Translations under genes and position numbers: made by a program
Shown: one piece after another, positions 24,983 to 34,809 of the stretch
Numbering within the stretch: position 1 is the first letter of the stretch
Layout of the letters: each line of letters starts with the position of its first letter
The notes under the pieces: generated by a model
Told to the model about the DNA's origin: nothing
The model's database searches: none
The model's input: the letters and a program-made list of their open reading frames with translations, nothing else
From: CAZDOD01 sp964506935
GTDB lineage: Bacteria; Desulfobacterota; Zymogenia; Zymogenales; Zymogenaceae
Assembly: GCA_964506935.1 (NCBI GenBank)
Contig: CAZDOD010000006.1
Location: forward strand, 1-36,106
Length of the DNA: 36,106 nucleotides
Reading direction: 5' to 3'

Positions 24983-26014
24983 CTATTTAAATCCCAAACC
25001 CGCGGGGGCGTGATTGATCCCGTATCTCTTGATTTGGACCGGAAGTACAATCTCGCGGTATTCGCCGCCCCAAGAGCCTTCGATTCGCTCAATCAGCATC
25101 CGTGTCGCCACCCTCCCTATTTCCCGGCGGGGTTGATCTGCGATGATGATTGGACGGCCCAGAAGATCCGCGAAAGGAACGCCGTCAAAGGCCGCGACGG
25201 CGATGTGGACCGCGGGCCCTCCGATCTCCATAAGGACCTCGAGGACGCCGATGAGGATGTTGTTATTGGCGGCGACGATTGCGTCGGGCACATCTTTCGA
25301 TCTCATAAACTTCTCGGCGGCCCTTCGCCCCGTCTCGATATCGTAGGGACCGGTCTCAACGAGAGCTTCATTGAGAGTGACCCCGGAATTTAATATCCCC
25401 TCCCTGAATCCCTCCATCCGCTCCGAACCCGTCCACGTATCTCTTGGCCCTCCGGCGACGGCGATGTTGCTTTTTCCGATACCGACGAGGGCCGATATGA
25501 GTTCGCGCGCCCCCGAGCGGTTATCGACCACGACGCTGTCGCACAGGATGCCGTTGACACGCCTGTCCATAAAAACAAGGGGAAAGTCCTTCTCGACAAG
25601 TAGCGACAAAGAATCATGTGGGTGGACATCGGCGGGCGTCATGATAAGGCCGTCAACCGGGCGTGAGCGCAAAAGCGCTAAATATTCGGACTCGCGATCC
25701 CGGTTTTCGCCGCTAGTGGCGACGACGACGCCGTAGCCGAGGGACGACGCCTCGGCCTCACATGCGGCGGCAATCGTTGCGAAGAAGGGATTGGAGAGAT
25801 CCGTGACCAGAAGGCCGAGGGTGTCGGTTTTATTTGTGCGGAGCGCCCGTGCGGCGAGGTTCGGGCGATAGCCGAGCTCGCCTGCGATATCGATGATCCG
25901 CCTTGAGGTATCATCTCCGATTCGGGCGGACTTGCCCTTTCCGGAGAGCACACGGCTTACGGTCGAGGAGTTGACCCCGGCGAGCCGCGCGATGTCTTGT
26001 ATCTTGGGAGGCAT
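24983..26014 (-). CDS. LacI-family transcriptional regulator
   Basis: 343 aa, normal length. AAGGA lies eight bases before the ATG. The helix-turn-helix is at residues 4-24 (IQDIARLAGVNSSTVSRVLSG), the hinge at YRPNLAARALRTNKTDTLG (~49-67), then a periplasmic-binding-protein-like sensor (LLVTDLSNPFF, DGLIMTP, FMDRR, VVVDNRSGA, VAAFDGVPFADLL). It should bind the 18-bp palindrome at 26027-26044, just upstream of its own ribosome site, and so repress its own operon (isomerase, kinase) and the divergent hydrolase gene until a sugar ligand appears. First gene of a three-gene unit. Confidence 0.92.
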   Translation of the reverse strand: MPPKIQDIARLAGVNSSTVSRVLSGKGKSARIGDDTSRRIIDIAGELGYRPNLAARALRTNKTDTLGLLVTDLSNPFFATIAAACEAEASSLGYGVVVATSGENRDRESEYLALLRSRPVDGLIMTPADVHPHDSLSLLVEKDFPLVFMDRRVNGILCDSVVVDNRSGARELISALVGIGKSNIAVAGGPRDTWTGSERMEGFREGILNSGVTLNEALVETGPYDIETGRRAAEKFMRSKDVPDAIVAANNNILIGVLEVLMEIGGPAVHIAVAAFDGVPFADLLGRPIIIADQPRREIGRVATRMLIERIEGSWGGEYREIVLPVQIKRYGINHAPAGLGFK

Positions 26015-26025
26015 CGATTTTTTCC

Positions 26026-26053
26026 TTGCACAATCGATTGTGCATGCTACAAT
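26026..26053 (+). promoter_or_regulatory. possible promoter for the hydrolase-symporter genes
   Basis: TTGCAC (26026-26031), 16-bp spacer, TACAAT (26048-26053). The -35 match is weak, but the -10 is good and the LacI operator fills the gap between them. The leader to 26179 would be about 120 nt. Confidence 0.4.
26027..26044. promoter_or_regulatory. LacI-type operator
   Basis: TGCACAATCGATTGTGCA is a perfect 18-bp palindrome with the central CG typical of LacI-family operators. It covers the predicted start site of the lacI promoter and the spacer of the plus-strand promoter, so one bound repressor could shut both directions. Confidence 0.85.
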
Positions 26054-26077
26054 AACACGGCGTTTTTACACTGTCAA
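26049..26077 (-). promoter_or_regulatory. promoter for lacI-isomerase-kinase
   Basis: On the minus strand: TTGACA (complement of 26072-26077), 17-bp spacer, TATTGT (complement of 26049-26054). The start is expected near 26042, inside the operator. Confidence 0.6.
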
Positions 26078-26178
26078 GGGCGGGTCTCGATTAAAAGATA
26101 GAATTTTTGCCTCATTTAGAGACCCATGAAAACTTTCTTATATTAAAAAACCACCGTTTTTTATTGCGGAGGATAGTT

Positions 26179-27339
26179 ATGATTTACGACCCTAAGTCAT
26201 TATATCATCTCCCGAAGGGTGTCGAGACACGATGGGCCAGCCCCGAAAACTGGGATGGAAAAAGGGGTGCCGGAGGAAAGGAGAACGCCGGCCGCAAGGG
26301 ATCGCCCTGTTTTTTCCTCCCGGAGGGTGAAGAAAAGGTCCTTGCCGAGGTAACCGGGACGAGCGGCACCCTAAGGCGCATCTGGATAACGATCTCCGAT
26401 AGAACTCCGAAGATGCTTCGCGGCTTACGACTCGACATCTATTGGGATGGTGCCGAGTCCCCGGCGGTCTCTGCGCCTATAGGGGATTTTTTCGGCCACG
26501 GCCTCGGACGGATGAGGCCGTTTGAGTCTTTTCTGTTTTCAAGCCCGGAGGGGAGGAGCTTCAATTCATTTGTTCCGATGCCCTTTAAGAAGGGGATGAA
26601 GGTTGTAGTGACCAACGAGAGCAACACTAATCTTACGCTCTTTTATTACGATGTCGATTACACGATAGGCGATGAGCACAAAGATGACGTCCCGTATTTT
26701 CACGCCCACTTCAGAAGGGAAAATCCCACGACACTAAAAAAGGACTTCGAGATACTGCCAGAGGTAATCGGAAGGGGGCGGTATCTTGGTGCGCATATCG
26801 GAGTCATCGTCAATAAAAAGGCCTATGCGACGACGTGGTGGGGCGAGGGGGAGGTGAAGATCTACCTCGACGGCGACAGGGAATATCCGACGCTTTGCGG
26901 CACGGGGACGGAGGATTACATAGGCACCGCCTTCGGGCAGGGGAGGTTCAGCCACATCTATCAGGGATGTCCGCTGGCCGATGACAAGAACATGCAGTTC
27001 TCATTCTACCGCCTCCACATCCCCGATCCGGTCTATTTCAAAAAAGATATCAGGGTCACCCTCCAGCAGATGGGGATCTGGGAGGTCGAGACAAAAAAGC
27101 TTCTGATCAAATCGTCTCCGAAGGTGTTCCGGGCTGGCCCCGGGATGGAGGAGGTTGACCTCAGGGAGCTCGGCGATGATTGGCCGATCGGCTACTACGA
27201 GCGCGAGGACGATGTATCGAGTTGCGTGTATTTTTACTTGGATCGGCCGACAAATGATCTAGACCCGATCGATTCGGCACAAAAGAGAATGGAGGGGCTA
27301 TTCGAGGACACCGAGATAAAGACTCATGAGGGGATTTGA
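26179..27339 (+). CDS. DUF2961 / GH172-family glycoside hydrolase
   Basis: 386 aa from the ATG at 26179 (GGAGG upstream); the frame is open back to 26107 without a ribosome site. No signal peptide, so it acts in the cytoplasm. DUF2961 hallmarks: ISDRTPKMLRGLRLDIYWDG, PIGDFFGHGLG, PMPFKKG, WWGEGEVKIYLDGD (~220-233), CGTGTEDYIGTAFG (240-253) and YRLHIPDPVYFKKDI. The Glu in the GEGE block and Glu245 in GTGTEDY are the likely catalytic pair (my recollection of the family, not proven). DUF2961 is now GH172, which holds alpha-D-arabinofuranosidases and difructose-anhydride/alpha-D-fructofuranosidase enzymes. With an isomerase and ribulokinase beside it, D-arabinofuranosides are the better guess. 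Operon with the symporter 84 bp downstream. Confidence 0.85.
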   Translation: MIYDPKSLYHLPKGVETRWASPENWDGKRGAGGKENAGRKGSPCFFLPEGEEKVLAEVTGTSGTLRRIWITISDRTPKMLRGLRLDIYWDGAESPAVSAPIGDFFGHGLGRMRPFESFLFSSPEGRSFNSFVPMPFKKGMKVVVTNESNTNLTLFYYDVDYTIGDEHKDDVPYFHAHFRRENPTTLKKDFEILPEVIGRGRYLGAHIGVIVNKKAYATTWWGEGEVKIYLDGDREYPTLCGTGTEDYIGTAFGQGRFSHIYQGCPLADDKNMQFSFYRLHIPDPVYFKKDIRVTLQQMGIWEVETKKLLIKSSPKVFRAGPGMEEVDLRELGDDWPIGYYEREDDVSSCVYFYLDRPTNDLDPIDSAQKRMEGLFEDTEIKTHEGI

Positions 27340-27423
27340 CACACGTGTTTTTCCAGTGACGTAATTTTATACGCCGAATATCCGAACGAAATCGTAAAAT
27401 AGGCGATCTAAAAGGATCGAACC

Positions 27424-28812
27424 ATGAAAAAGAGAATTGAGAAATTTCCGCTGTGGGGGAAAATATTTTATTCGAGTGGCAGCGCCGGTTTCTCGATAGC
27501 CGATCGCGTGTGGGTGAGCTTCATGCTATATTTTTATCTCCCGCCGATAGAATCCGGCATGCCCGAACTCATATCGAATAAAACGTTCTGGGGTTTCTTG
27601 ACCGTCGCCGGCGTCGTTACCGTCTTCGGGAGGATCGTCGACGCCGTCGCCGACCCCCTAATCGGCTACTGGAGCGACAGGAGCAGATCGAGGCTCGGGA
27701 GGAGGAAGGCGTTTCTCCTCTACGGGGGACTCCCCATGATGGTGGCGCTTGGGCTGATCTTTTTCCCGCCGGCAAAAGAGGCGAGCATTGTTAACGCCGT
27801 CTACTTGGCGTTGATGCTGGGGCTGACCCTGTTTTTCTTCACGGTTTACGTTCTGCCATATCTTGCATTGATTGCGGAGCTATCCCACAATGAGTCCGAG
27901 AGGATAAATCTCGTCACGATTCAGGCGGTGTTTAACCTCGTCGGGGTCATCGTCGTGATGATCCTGGGATACATCCTGTGGGGGATGCTCGAAAAGTCCG
28001 GGATGGAAAAAGCGGCCGCCCTTAAGGTCACGGTAGTGGTCCTGTGTGCCGTGGGGCTGATCTTCTGTTATCTTGCGGTCATCCCGATCGACGAGAAACG
28101 ATACTGCGATACCACCCCATCCCAGATCGGGCTCTTTCAGTCGCTCAAGGAGACCTTCACGAACAAGGCCTTCATAACCTACATCATCGGGACCCTCGCC
28201 TTCTGGTTTGGCCTTAACATCGTCTCCCAGACCGCCACATATTACGTGACGGTACTCCTCGGGAAGGAAGAGGCCTTTTCGGGTGTTATCTTCGGTGCGG
28301 TATTCGGCGTGGCGCTTGTTTTCTTCTTCATCATAAATATTGTAAGTCAAAAGATCGGGAAAAAGGCCGTTTTGATCGCGGGGCTAAGCATCTTTTCTGT
28401 CTCCAATGCCCTTATATATTTTCTCGGCACCGAGACCCTAATCCTCCCTCCGATGGTGCAGGCCTTCATCATCTTCGGGCTGATAGGCGTTCCGGTATCC
28501 GTCCTCCTTCTGGTGCCGAATGCGATGCTCGCCGACGTGGCCGAGTACGACGCAATCATTACCGGGAGCAAACGGGAGGCGATGTGCTTTTCGGCGCAGG
28601 GTTTTCTCGAGAAGATAAACCTCGGCGTATCGACCCTTGTCCTGACATTTCTCTTCTCCCAGTTCGGGAAGGATGTGGCAAGCCCCCTGGGGGTAAAGCT
28701 CTCGGGGCCGATTGCGGGGGTGGTCTGCCTTTTGGGTGTAATTGGATATATCTTTTATCCGGAAAAGCGGGTAAATAGTGTGCTTGAGAAACACCGGAGG
28801 GAAAAGGGATAG
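27424..28812 (+). CDS. GPH-family sugar:cation symporter (MelB-like)
   Basis: 462 aa, inner membrane, about 12 helices. AAAGGA precedes the ATG. The N-terminus KIFYSSGSAGFSIADRVW and the motif GRIVDAVADPLIGYWSDRSR are typical of the glycoside-pentoside-hexuronide family; Asp73 and Asp77 form the DxxxD cation-site pattern of MelB helix II. The LGRRKAF loop and the central loop after helix 6 are as expected. GPH porters bring glycosides or pentosides into the cell with Na+ or H+. Following an intracellular GH172 enzyme, it probably imports the intact glycoside that the hydrolase then cuts. Confidence 0.9.
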   Translation: MKKRIEKFPLWGKIFYSSGSAGFSIADRVWVSFMLYFYLPPIESGMPELISNKTFWGFLTVAGVVTVFGRIVDAVADPLIGYWSDRSRSRLGRRKAFLLYGGLPMMVALGLIFFPPAKEASIVNAVYLALMLGLTLFFFTVYVLPYLALIAELSHNESERINLVTIQAVFNLVGVIVVMILGYILWGMLEKSGMEKAAALKVTVVVLCAVGLIFCYLAVIPIDEKRYCDTTPSQIGLFQSLKETFTNKAFITYIIGTLAFWFGLNIVSQTATYYVTVLLGKEEAFSGVIFGAVFGVALVFFFIINIVSQKIGKKAVLIAGLSIFSVSNALIYFLGTETLILPPMVQAFIIFGLIGVPVSVLLLVPNAMLADVAEYDAIITGSKREAMCFSAQGFLEKINLGVSTLVLTFLFSQFGKDVASPLGVKLSGPIAGVVCLLGVIGYIFYPEKRVNSVLEKHRREKG

Positions 28813-29190
28813 GATAAAACAAAGGCAGGATTAATCGTTTGCACGATGGTCAGGAGATAGGATCGGTTTTTGGCTTGGAAATAGAGATTTTTCGCAGATA
28901 TATAATTACATCTAGATTTTAATAAAGAAATATTACTATTCGAGGAAATTCCGGTCATCCCGCCCTTTTTTATAACTCCTTTTTTCAGCATCTATTCCCC
29001 GTGATCTTCTAATCCGAACTTGAATATAGAGATTTTGGGTTGTATTTTGCGCTTCATCCTTTTAATGCAATAGACTTGAATTTATCCTCCGATTTTGATA
29101 ATATTTGCCTGATGCCCCTTTTTTGAGCGATTGGTTTATTTAGCTTTAGACCAAAATGGGGTGTTAAACGAAAATTTTCAGGAGGTCGTT
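28813..29190. other. 378-bp intergenic region
   Basis: AT-rich, with no supportable gene, RNA or clear terminator. It contains a short hairpin, ATCGT-TTGC-ACGAT (28834-28847), without a T run, and two copies of ATAGAGATTTT (near 28881 and 29025). The last bases hold the AGGAGG of the next gene. Confidence 0.6.
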
Positions 29191-29982
29191 ATGAAAATTT
29201 TTAAGAGAAATATAAGATCGCTGTCGGTGGTCCTGTTCACCCTTTTATTCTTTTCTGCCGCTTTTATCGTTTCGGGGTGTTCGAAAAAATCAGACACAGA
29301 GGATTCAGGCGGAGGTGTCGCGGGGATTCCGAAGTTTATGAAAAAAGTCGATTTTGGATGCGATTATAAAGCCGACTATGTGGTTAAGTACTTTTCCGGC
29401 GGGGTGTGGACTACTACCATGGAGGGGACAAATTGGAGCAGGTGCGACGCCGTAAGGACGGAGTCCAATATGACCCCGCAGGGGATGCCGTACCCGGTCG
29501 TCATGACCTTTATAGAGCGGAGCGACCTTGGATTGTCGTGGCAGCTTTATCCGAAGAGCAAAAAATACACCGAGGACACATTGGTCGGCATCGATGACCT
29601 GTCGACCGGAAATTTCCTCGACCTGAGAAATAAGCCCGATGTTGAGGTCGAGGAGGTTGGAAAAGAGGAAGTTGGCGGATACGACTGCACAAAATACAGA
29701 GTCAAGATCGCCGAATTTCAGGATCAGCTTATGGAGTACAACGTCTGGTCGGCCAAAAAGCTGGGAAACGTCCCGATCAAGACCGAGCTTCACTACTTCA
29801 ACGGAGATATCCTCGCTACGGAATATACAAATATAGAAACCGGAAAGCAGCCTGGCGACCTCTTTGAGATACCCGCGGGCTTTGCCAAGGCCACAGAAGA
29901 TGAGGCGGGTTATCTCATGATGCAGGAGATGATGGGCGGCAGCATCCCCGGCGGGATTCCTATCCCCCCGATGGGAAAGTAA
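29191..29982 (+). CDS. exported lipoprotein, LolA/DUF4412-like
   Basis: 263 aa from the ATG at 29191, preceded by AGGAGG; an open extension to 29131 has no ribosome site. Lipoprotein signal KIFKRN, hydrophobic core, FIVSGC. After a Ser/Gly linker, a beta-rich domain of ~200 residues follows: YKADYVVKYFSGGVWTTTM, WQLYPKSKKYTED, a YDCTKYRVK strand, then YNVWSAKKLGNVPIKTELHY. This succession (a value extracted, 'wxlyp.skky', 'g-y-d-x-t-k-y') resembles DUF4412/LolA-fold lipoproteins, but I place it there only by pattern. A hydrophobic Gly/Pro/Met tail ends the protein. Function unknown; first of three exported-protein genes in a row. Confidence 0.72.
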   Translation: MKIFKRNIRSLSVVLFTLLFFSAAFIVSGCSKKSDTEDSGGGVAGIPKFMKKVDFGCDYKADYVVKYFSGGVWTTTMEGTNWSRCDAVRTESNMTPQGMPYPVVMTFIERSDLGLSWQLYPKSKKYTEDTLVGIDDLSTGNFLDLRNKPDVEVEEVGKEEVGGYDCTKYRVKIAEFQDQLMEYNVWSAKKLGNVPIKTELHYFNGDILATEYTNIETGKQPGDLFEIPAGFAKATEDEAGYLMMQEMMGGSIPGGIPIPPMGK

Positions 29983-30028
29983 AAATAGCCCATTTAGCTT
30001 AATACGGCTAATATTTGGGGTATTTACC

Positions 30029-31063
30029 ATGAAAGTATCTTTAGCTAGATTATCGGTCAGGACTTTTCTGATCCTGATCTCGATGTCCTTTATAGTTTTC
30101 ATTACGACAAAGCCCGCTATCCCGCAATCCGAATCAGGGCAGAGCGTCGTTCCGAGCGGCGAATGGGGATTGGACCTGAGCGATGATGGCGGCGATGCCT
30201 CAGATGAAGAGCTCGGCTTTGACCTCTCGCCCGGAAGTCCAAATCCGGTTGAAGATGACATCTACAGTAACTGCAAGGACAAGAGGTACGAGACGCCGAA
30301 GGATTGCCTCCTTGACAATACTCACAGGAAGCTCGGCGGGTGCACGGGCTGTTATCTATCGGCACAGTGCGAGGGGCTAAAAAGTATCGCCGGTTACGAT
30401 GTTTTTAAGAGTATGTACAATCAGGCTTTGTTCTTCAAAGGCCCCGTTCCGGTGGGGGATATCGCATTTCTGACGCTGGCGTCAAGCATAATCAATAACT
30501 TTTACTCGCCCTACAAATCGACCGATTTTAACATCATTATCGAAGGTGGAGATCTGTCGTTTTGGGCGAAGCTTGAGACACCCGACGTGAAGGGCCAAAA
30601 GCCCGATCTCAAGGTGAGCAAAAAACTCTTTCTCGAATGCTCCCCGGCATTTCTAGTCCAGTCGATCGGACACGAGCTAATACACATGAATCAGTACGAG
30701 AACAGCCCCGATGTGAATCTGAGGGGGATAACAAGCTACATCAACGCATTTTTAGAGCTTGAGGCGTCGAGATGGGAGATGAAGGACACATATTCCGGCT
30801 GGAAGATCAAGAGTAACAACTTGTTTGAATGTCTGACAGGCGGAGAACAGATCGAGGTCATAAATGTGAAGAACTGCCGCGAATGGCAGACCCTGGCGGC
30901 CATAGAAAAGCTGAGTGAGTGGAGGCCGACCGATCTCGATACATTGGAGACGTGGCTCAAGGCGAATCCGTGGACGAGGGACGTCTGGCTTGTCGAGAAT
31001 CCCGGCTGGAGAAATTACAATACAAAAAATGCACAGAAGCCGTATGCCTGCGAGTCATTTTGA
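30029..31063 (+). CDS. exported protein with an HExxH metalloprotease-like site
   Basis: 344 aa. N-terminal hydrophobic segment (~8-27, SVRTFLILISMSFIVFITT) looks like a signal peptide or anchor, followed by an acidic low-complexity stretch (~40-78) and a Cys-rich part (Cys82, 93, 105, 108, 114). The key motif is SIGHELIHMNQYE: His215-Glu216-x-x-His219, with Glu243 or Glu245 (FLELEAS) 24-26 residues later as a possible third zinc ligand, as in gluzincins. Four paired-looking Cys and two in the C-terminal half (Cys268, 283) suggest disulfides, hence a life outside the cytoplasm. I do not recognise a named family. No typical propeptide or Met-turn is seen. Weak ribosome site. Confidence 0.7.
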   Translation: MKVSLARLSVRTFLILISMSFIVFITTKPAIPQSESGQSVVPSGEWGLDLSDDGGDASDEELGFDLSPGSPNPVEDDIYSNCKDKRYETPKDCLLDNTHRKLGGCTGCYLSAQCEGLKSIAGYDVFKSMYNQALFFKGPVPVGDIAFLTLASSIINNFYSPYKSTDFNIIIEGGDLSFWAKLETPDVKGQKPDLKVSKKLFLECSPAFLVQSIGHELIHMNQYENSPDVNLRGITSYINAFLELEASRWEMKDTYSGWKIKSNNLFECLTGGEQIEVINVKNCREWQTLAAIEKLSEWRPTDLDTLETWLKANPWTRDVWLVENPGWRNYNTKNAQKPYACESF

Positions 31064-31166
31064 TAGAGAGGAAACGAAAGGTTTCTGATAAATATCATCA
31101 GGGCTTTTTATCACCTCTGACTAAAAGTATCTATTTACACAATCCTATCACATAGGAGACTAGACC

Positions 31167-31961
31167 ATGAAAAAGATATTAAAAATTATCCTTCCCCTAA
31201 TTTTTGTGACTATCTTTATTGCTTCCTATGCCTATCCCGCCGATTCTTCACCCCCACCCTTTCCCTCCAATTTTTTCATGTCGGCAAGGGTCGATATCGA
31301 CGGCGATGGGAGCCCGGAGTCTATTACCGTCACGAAGGGGGGAGGCCCCGGCGAATTTACACTCTCAATCGACGGTGTCACAATTGTCGATACATTGAAG
31401 ATGGGCGATACCGACGGTTTTGTTGTAGTTGACATTGACACTTCCGATCCCTACAAGGAGATAGCCGTTCACACTCCCGCAGAGAACGACGATATCAACG
31501 ATGACGAATATATTATATATTTCTTTGACGGCATATCGATAAAGGAGGTAGGGCGGGTATTCTGGTGGCCCGAAATTTTCGGAAATGGAATAGTCCTCGT
31601 CGACGGCTGGATGGGCTTTTGGCAAATCAGGGATAAATATGTCCTTGATAAGGCTACGAGGACCTTGAAGCTCGTCCCGCAGGAGCTCTACTATGTCGGG
31701 ATCGAGGCGCACGTAAAAAAGAGCTTTCCGGTATATCGGTCGAGAACCGGAAACGAGGTGATCGCAAACACGATGCCCGGCAGCAACTTCCTCATCCTTG
31801 CATGTGACCCCTCGCCGAAATGTCTCAATGCATACAGCGAGTTAGATGACTACTTCTGCGACTGGTATCTCATTAAGACCGTCACGGGGCTTGTGGGGTG
31901 GGTGCGGTGTGAGACGCTTTTGGATTATGAGAAGGTGGACGGCCTGCCTCTGGCGGATTGA
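31167..31961 (+). CDS. exported protein: FG-GAP-like plus SH3 domain
   Basis: 264 aa. Clear signal peptide (MKKILKIILPLIFVTIFIASYAYPA). Residues ~40-170 look like a beta repeat domain, starting with ARVDIDGDGSPESITV, a calcium-binding FG-GAP/VCBS-style loop, and containing VVDIDTSDPYKEIAV and YIIYFFDGISIKEVG. Residues ~185-255 are an SH3-like domain: PVYRSRTGNEVIAN, WYLIKTVTGLVGWVRCETLL. The SH3 part is of the same broad type as the protein at the window start. A periplasmic or surface sensor or binding role is likely, not proven. AGGAG precedes the ATG by 8-10 bases. Confidence 0.75.
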   Translation: MKKILKIILPLIFVTIFIASYAYPADSSPPPFPSNFFMSARVDIDGDGSPESITVTKGGGPGEFTLSIDGVTIVDTLKMGDTDGFVVVDIDTSDPYKEIAVHTPAENDDINDDEYIIYFFDGISIKEVGRVFWWPEIFGNGIVLVDGWMGFWQIRDKYVLDKATRTLKLVPQELYYVGIEAHVKKSFPVYRSRTGNEVIANTMPGSNFLILACDPSPKCLNAYSELDDYFCDWYLIKTVTGLVGWVRCETLLDYEKVDGLPLAD

Positions 31962-32192
31962 TCATCTAAAAATCTCCACTTCATATAGAGACCCTCATCG
32001 ATTCCCTTTGAGACGGATCCGTCGGTTACGGAATAGAAATATCCTGTCCTCGATATCGAGTTGTCATGCGAGTCGAGAGAGATTCATATAATCTCACTTT
32101 CCTCTTCCACACCTATGTAAAAAAACCATATGGACATGTTATCCAATGTATGATATGAATTGTGGAATTTAAGAGTTGTATGGGATATTTGG

Positions 32193-33056
32193 ATGCCGAG
32201 GGAGTTCAAAAAAGTAGGTATCATCGCAAAGACGAATAAAAAAGAGGCGATAGACACCATCTCCGTCCTCGTCCCCTGGCTCAAACAGAGGGGGATCGAG
32301 ACGGTCCTTGATCGTGATTCGGCAAAACAAATCGGGATAAAATCCGATATCCTGAGAGAAGACGTCCCGAAGACGTCCGATATGGTAATCGTCCTGGGGG
32401 GCGACGGCACGCTGCTTTACGCCGCGAGGGTCGTGGGGAAAAGCGAGATCCCGATACTCGGCGTGAACCTCGGGAGCCTCGGTTTTCTGACCGAGGTAGC
32501 ACTCCCTGAGCTCTACAACACGATGGAGAGGGTGATCTCGGGTGATTTCAGGCTAGAAGAGCGAATGATGCTGAAAACAAGGATCGAAAACGCTGACGGG
32601 CCGAGCGAATTTTCGGTCTTAAACGACATGGTCATAAATAAGGGGGCCTTGGCGCGTATCATAAATCTCAAGGTGACCATCAACGGGGCGTACCTGACCA
32701 CCTACAACGCAGACGGGCTCATCATCTCGACACCCACGGGATCGACCGGATATTCGCTCTCGGCCGGCGGCCCGATTGTCTACCCTACCCTCTCAACTAT
32801 TATAATTACGCCGATCTGCCCGCACACCCTAACGAACCGACCGATACTCATCCCCGGCGATTCCGTCGTCGAGATAAGGCTAGTCTCGGGGGATGGGAAT
32901 GTCTTTGTCACTCTCGACGGCCAGGTCGGCGTCGATATAAAGGAGGGGGACAGGGTGGTGGTCTCCCGATCCGAAAGGAAGGTCTACCTCATTGAGCCGC
33001 CCGACAGGGATTACTATGATGTCCTCAGGACCAAGCTGAAATGGGGGGGCGGATAA
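32193..33056 (+). CDS. nadK: NAD kinase
   Basis: 287 aa from ATG 32193; TTG 32160 is an upstream alternative. It phosphorylates NAD to NADP. All diagnostic blocks are there: MVIVLGGDGTLLYAARV (GGDGT), GVNLGSLGFLTE, LNDMVINKG (NE/D motif), YNADGLIISTPTGSTGYSLSAGGPI and the C-terminal VFVTLDGQVGV. Size is standard for bacterial NadK. recN begins four bases after its stop, a pairing seen in many bacteria. Confidence 0.96.
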   Translation: MPREFKKVGIIAKTNKKEAIDTISVLVPWLKQRGIETVLDRDSAKQIGIKSDILREDVPKTSDMVIVLGGDGTLLYAARVVGKSEIPILGVNLGSLGFLTEVALPELYNTMERVISGDFRLEERMMLKTRIENADGPSEFSVLNDMVINKGALARIINLKVTINGAYLTTYNADGLIISTPTGSTGYSLSAGGPIVYPTLSTIIITPICPHTLTNRPILIPGDSVVEIRLVSGDGNVFVTLDGQVGVDIKEGDRVVVSRSERKVYLIEPPDRDYYDVLRTKLKWGGG

Positions 33057-33060
33057 AGAT

Positions 33061-34761
<1,701 letters not shown>

Positions 34762-34809
34762 TACATATCGGCATGGGATACAGTCTGGGATGGAGACGAT
34801 AGCACAAAA

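Noticed and set aside
28834..28847. ATCGT-TTGC-ACGAT as a second LacI operator or terminator
   Set aside because: Only part of the operator core is shared, the arms are 5 bp, and there is no T run.
29305..30261. 318-codon open frame on the minus strand
   Set aside because: It runs antisense across two genes with good ribosome sites and signal peptides and has no recognisable domain.
32079..32095. GAGATT-CATAT-AATCTC with TATAAT before nadK
   Set aside because: No -35 at usable spacing (the nearest TTGTCA is 20 bp away) and no terminator T run.
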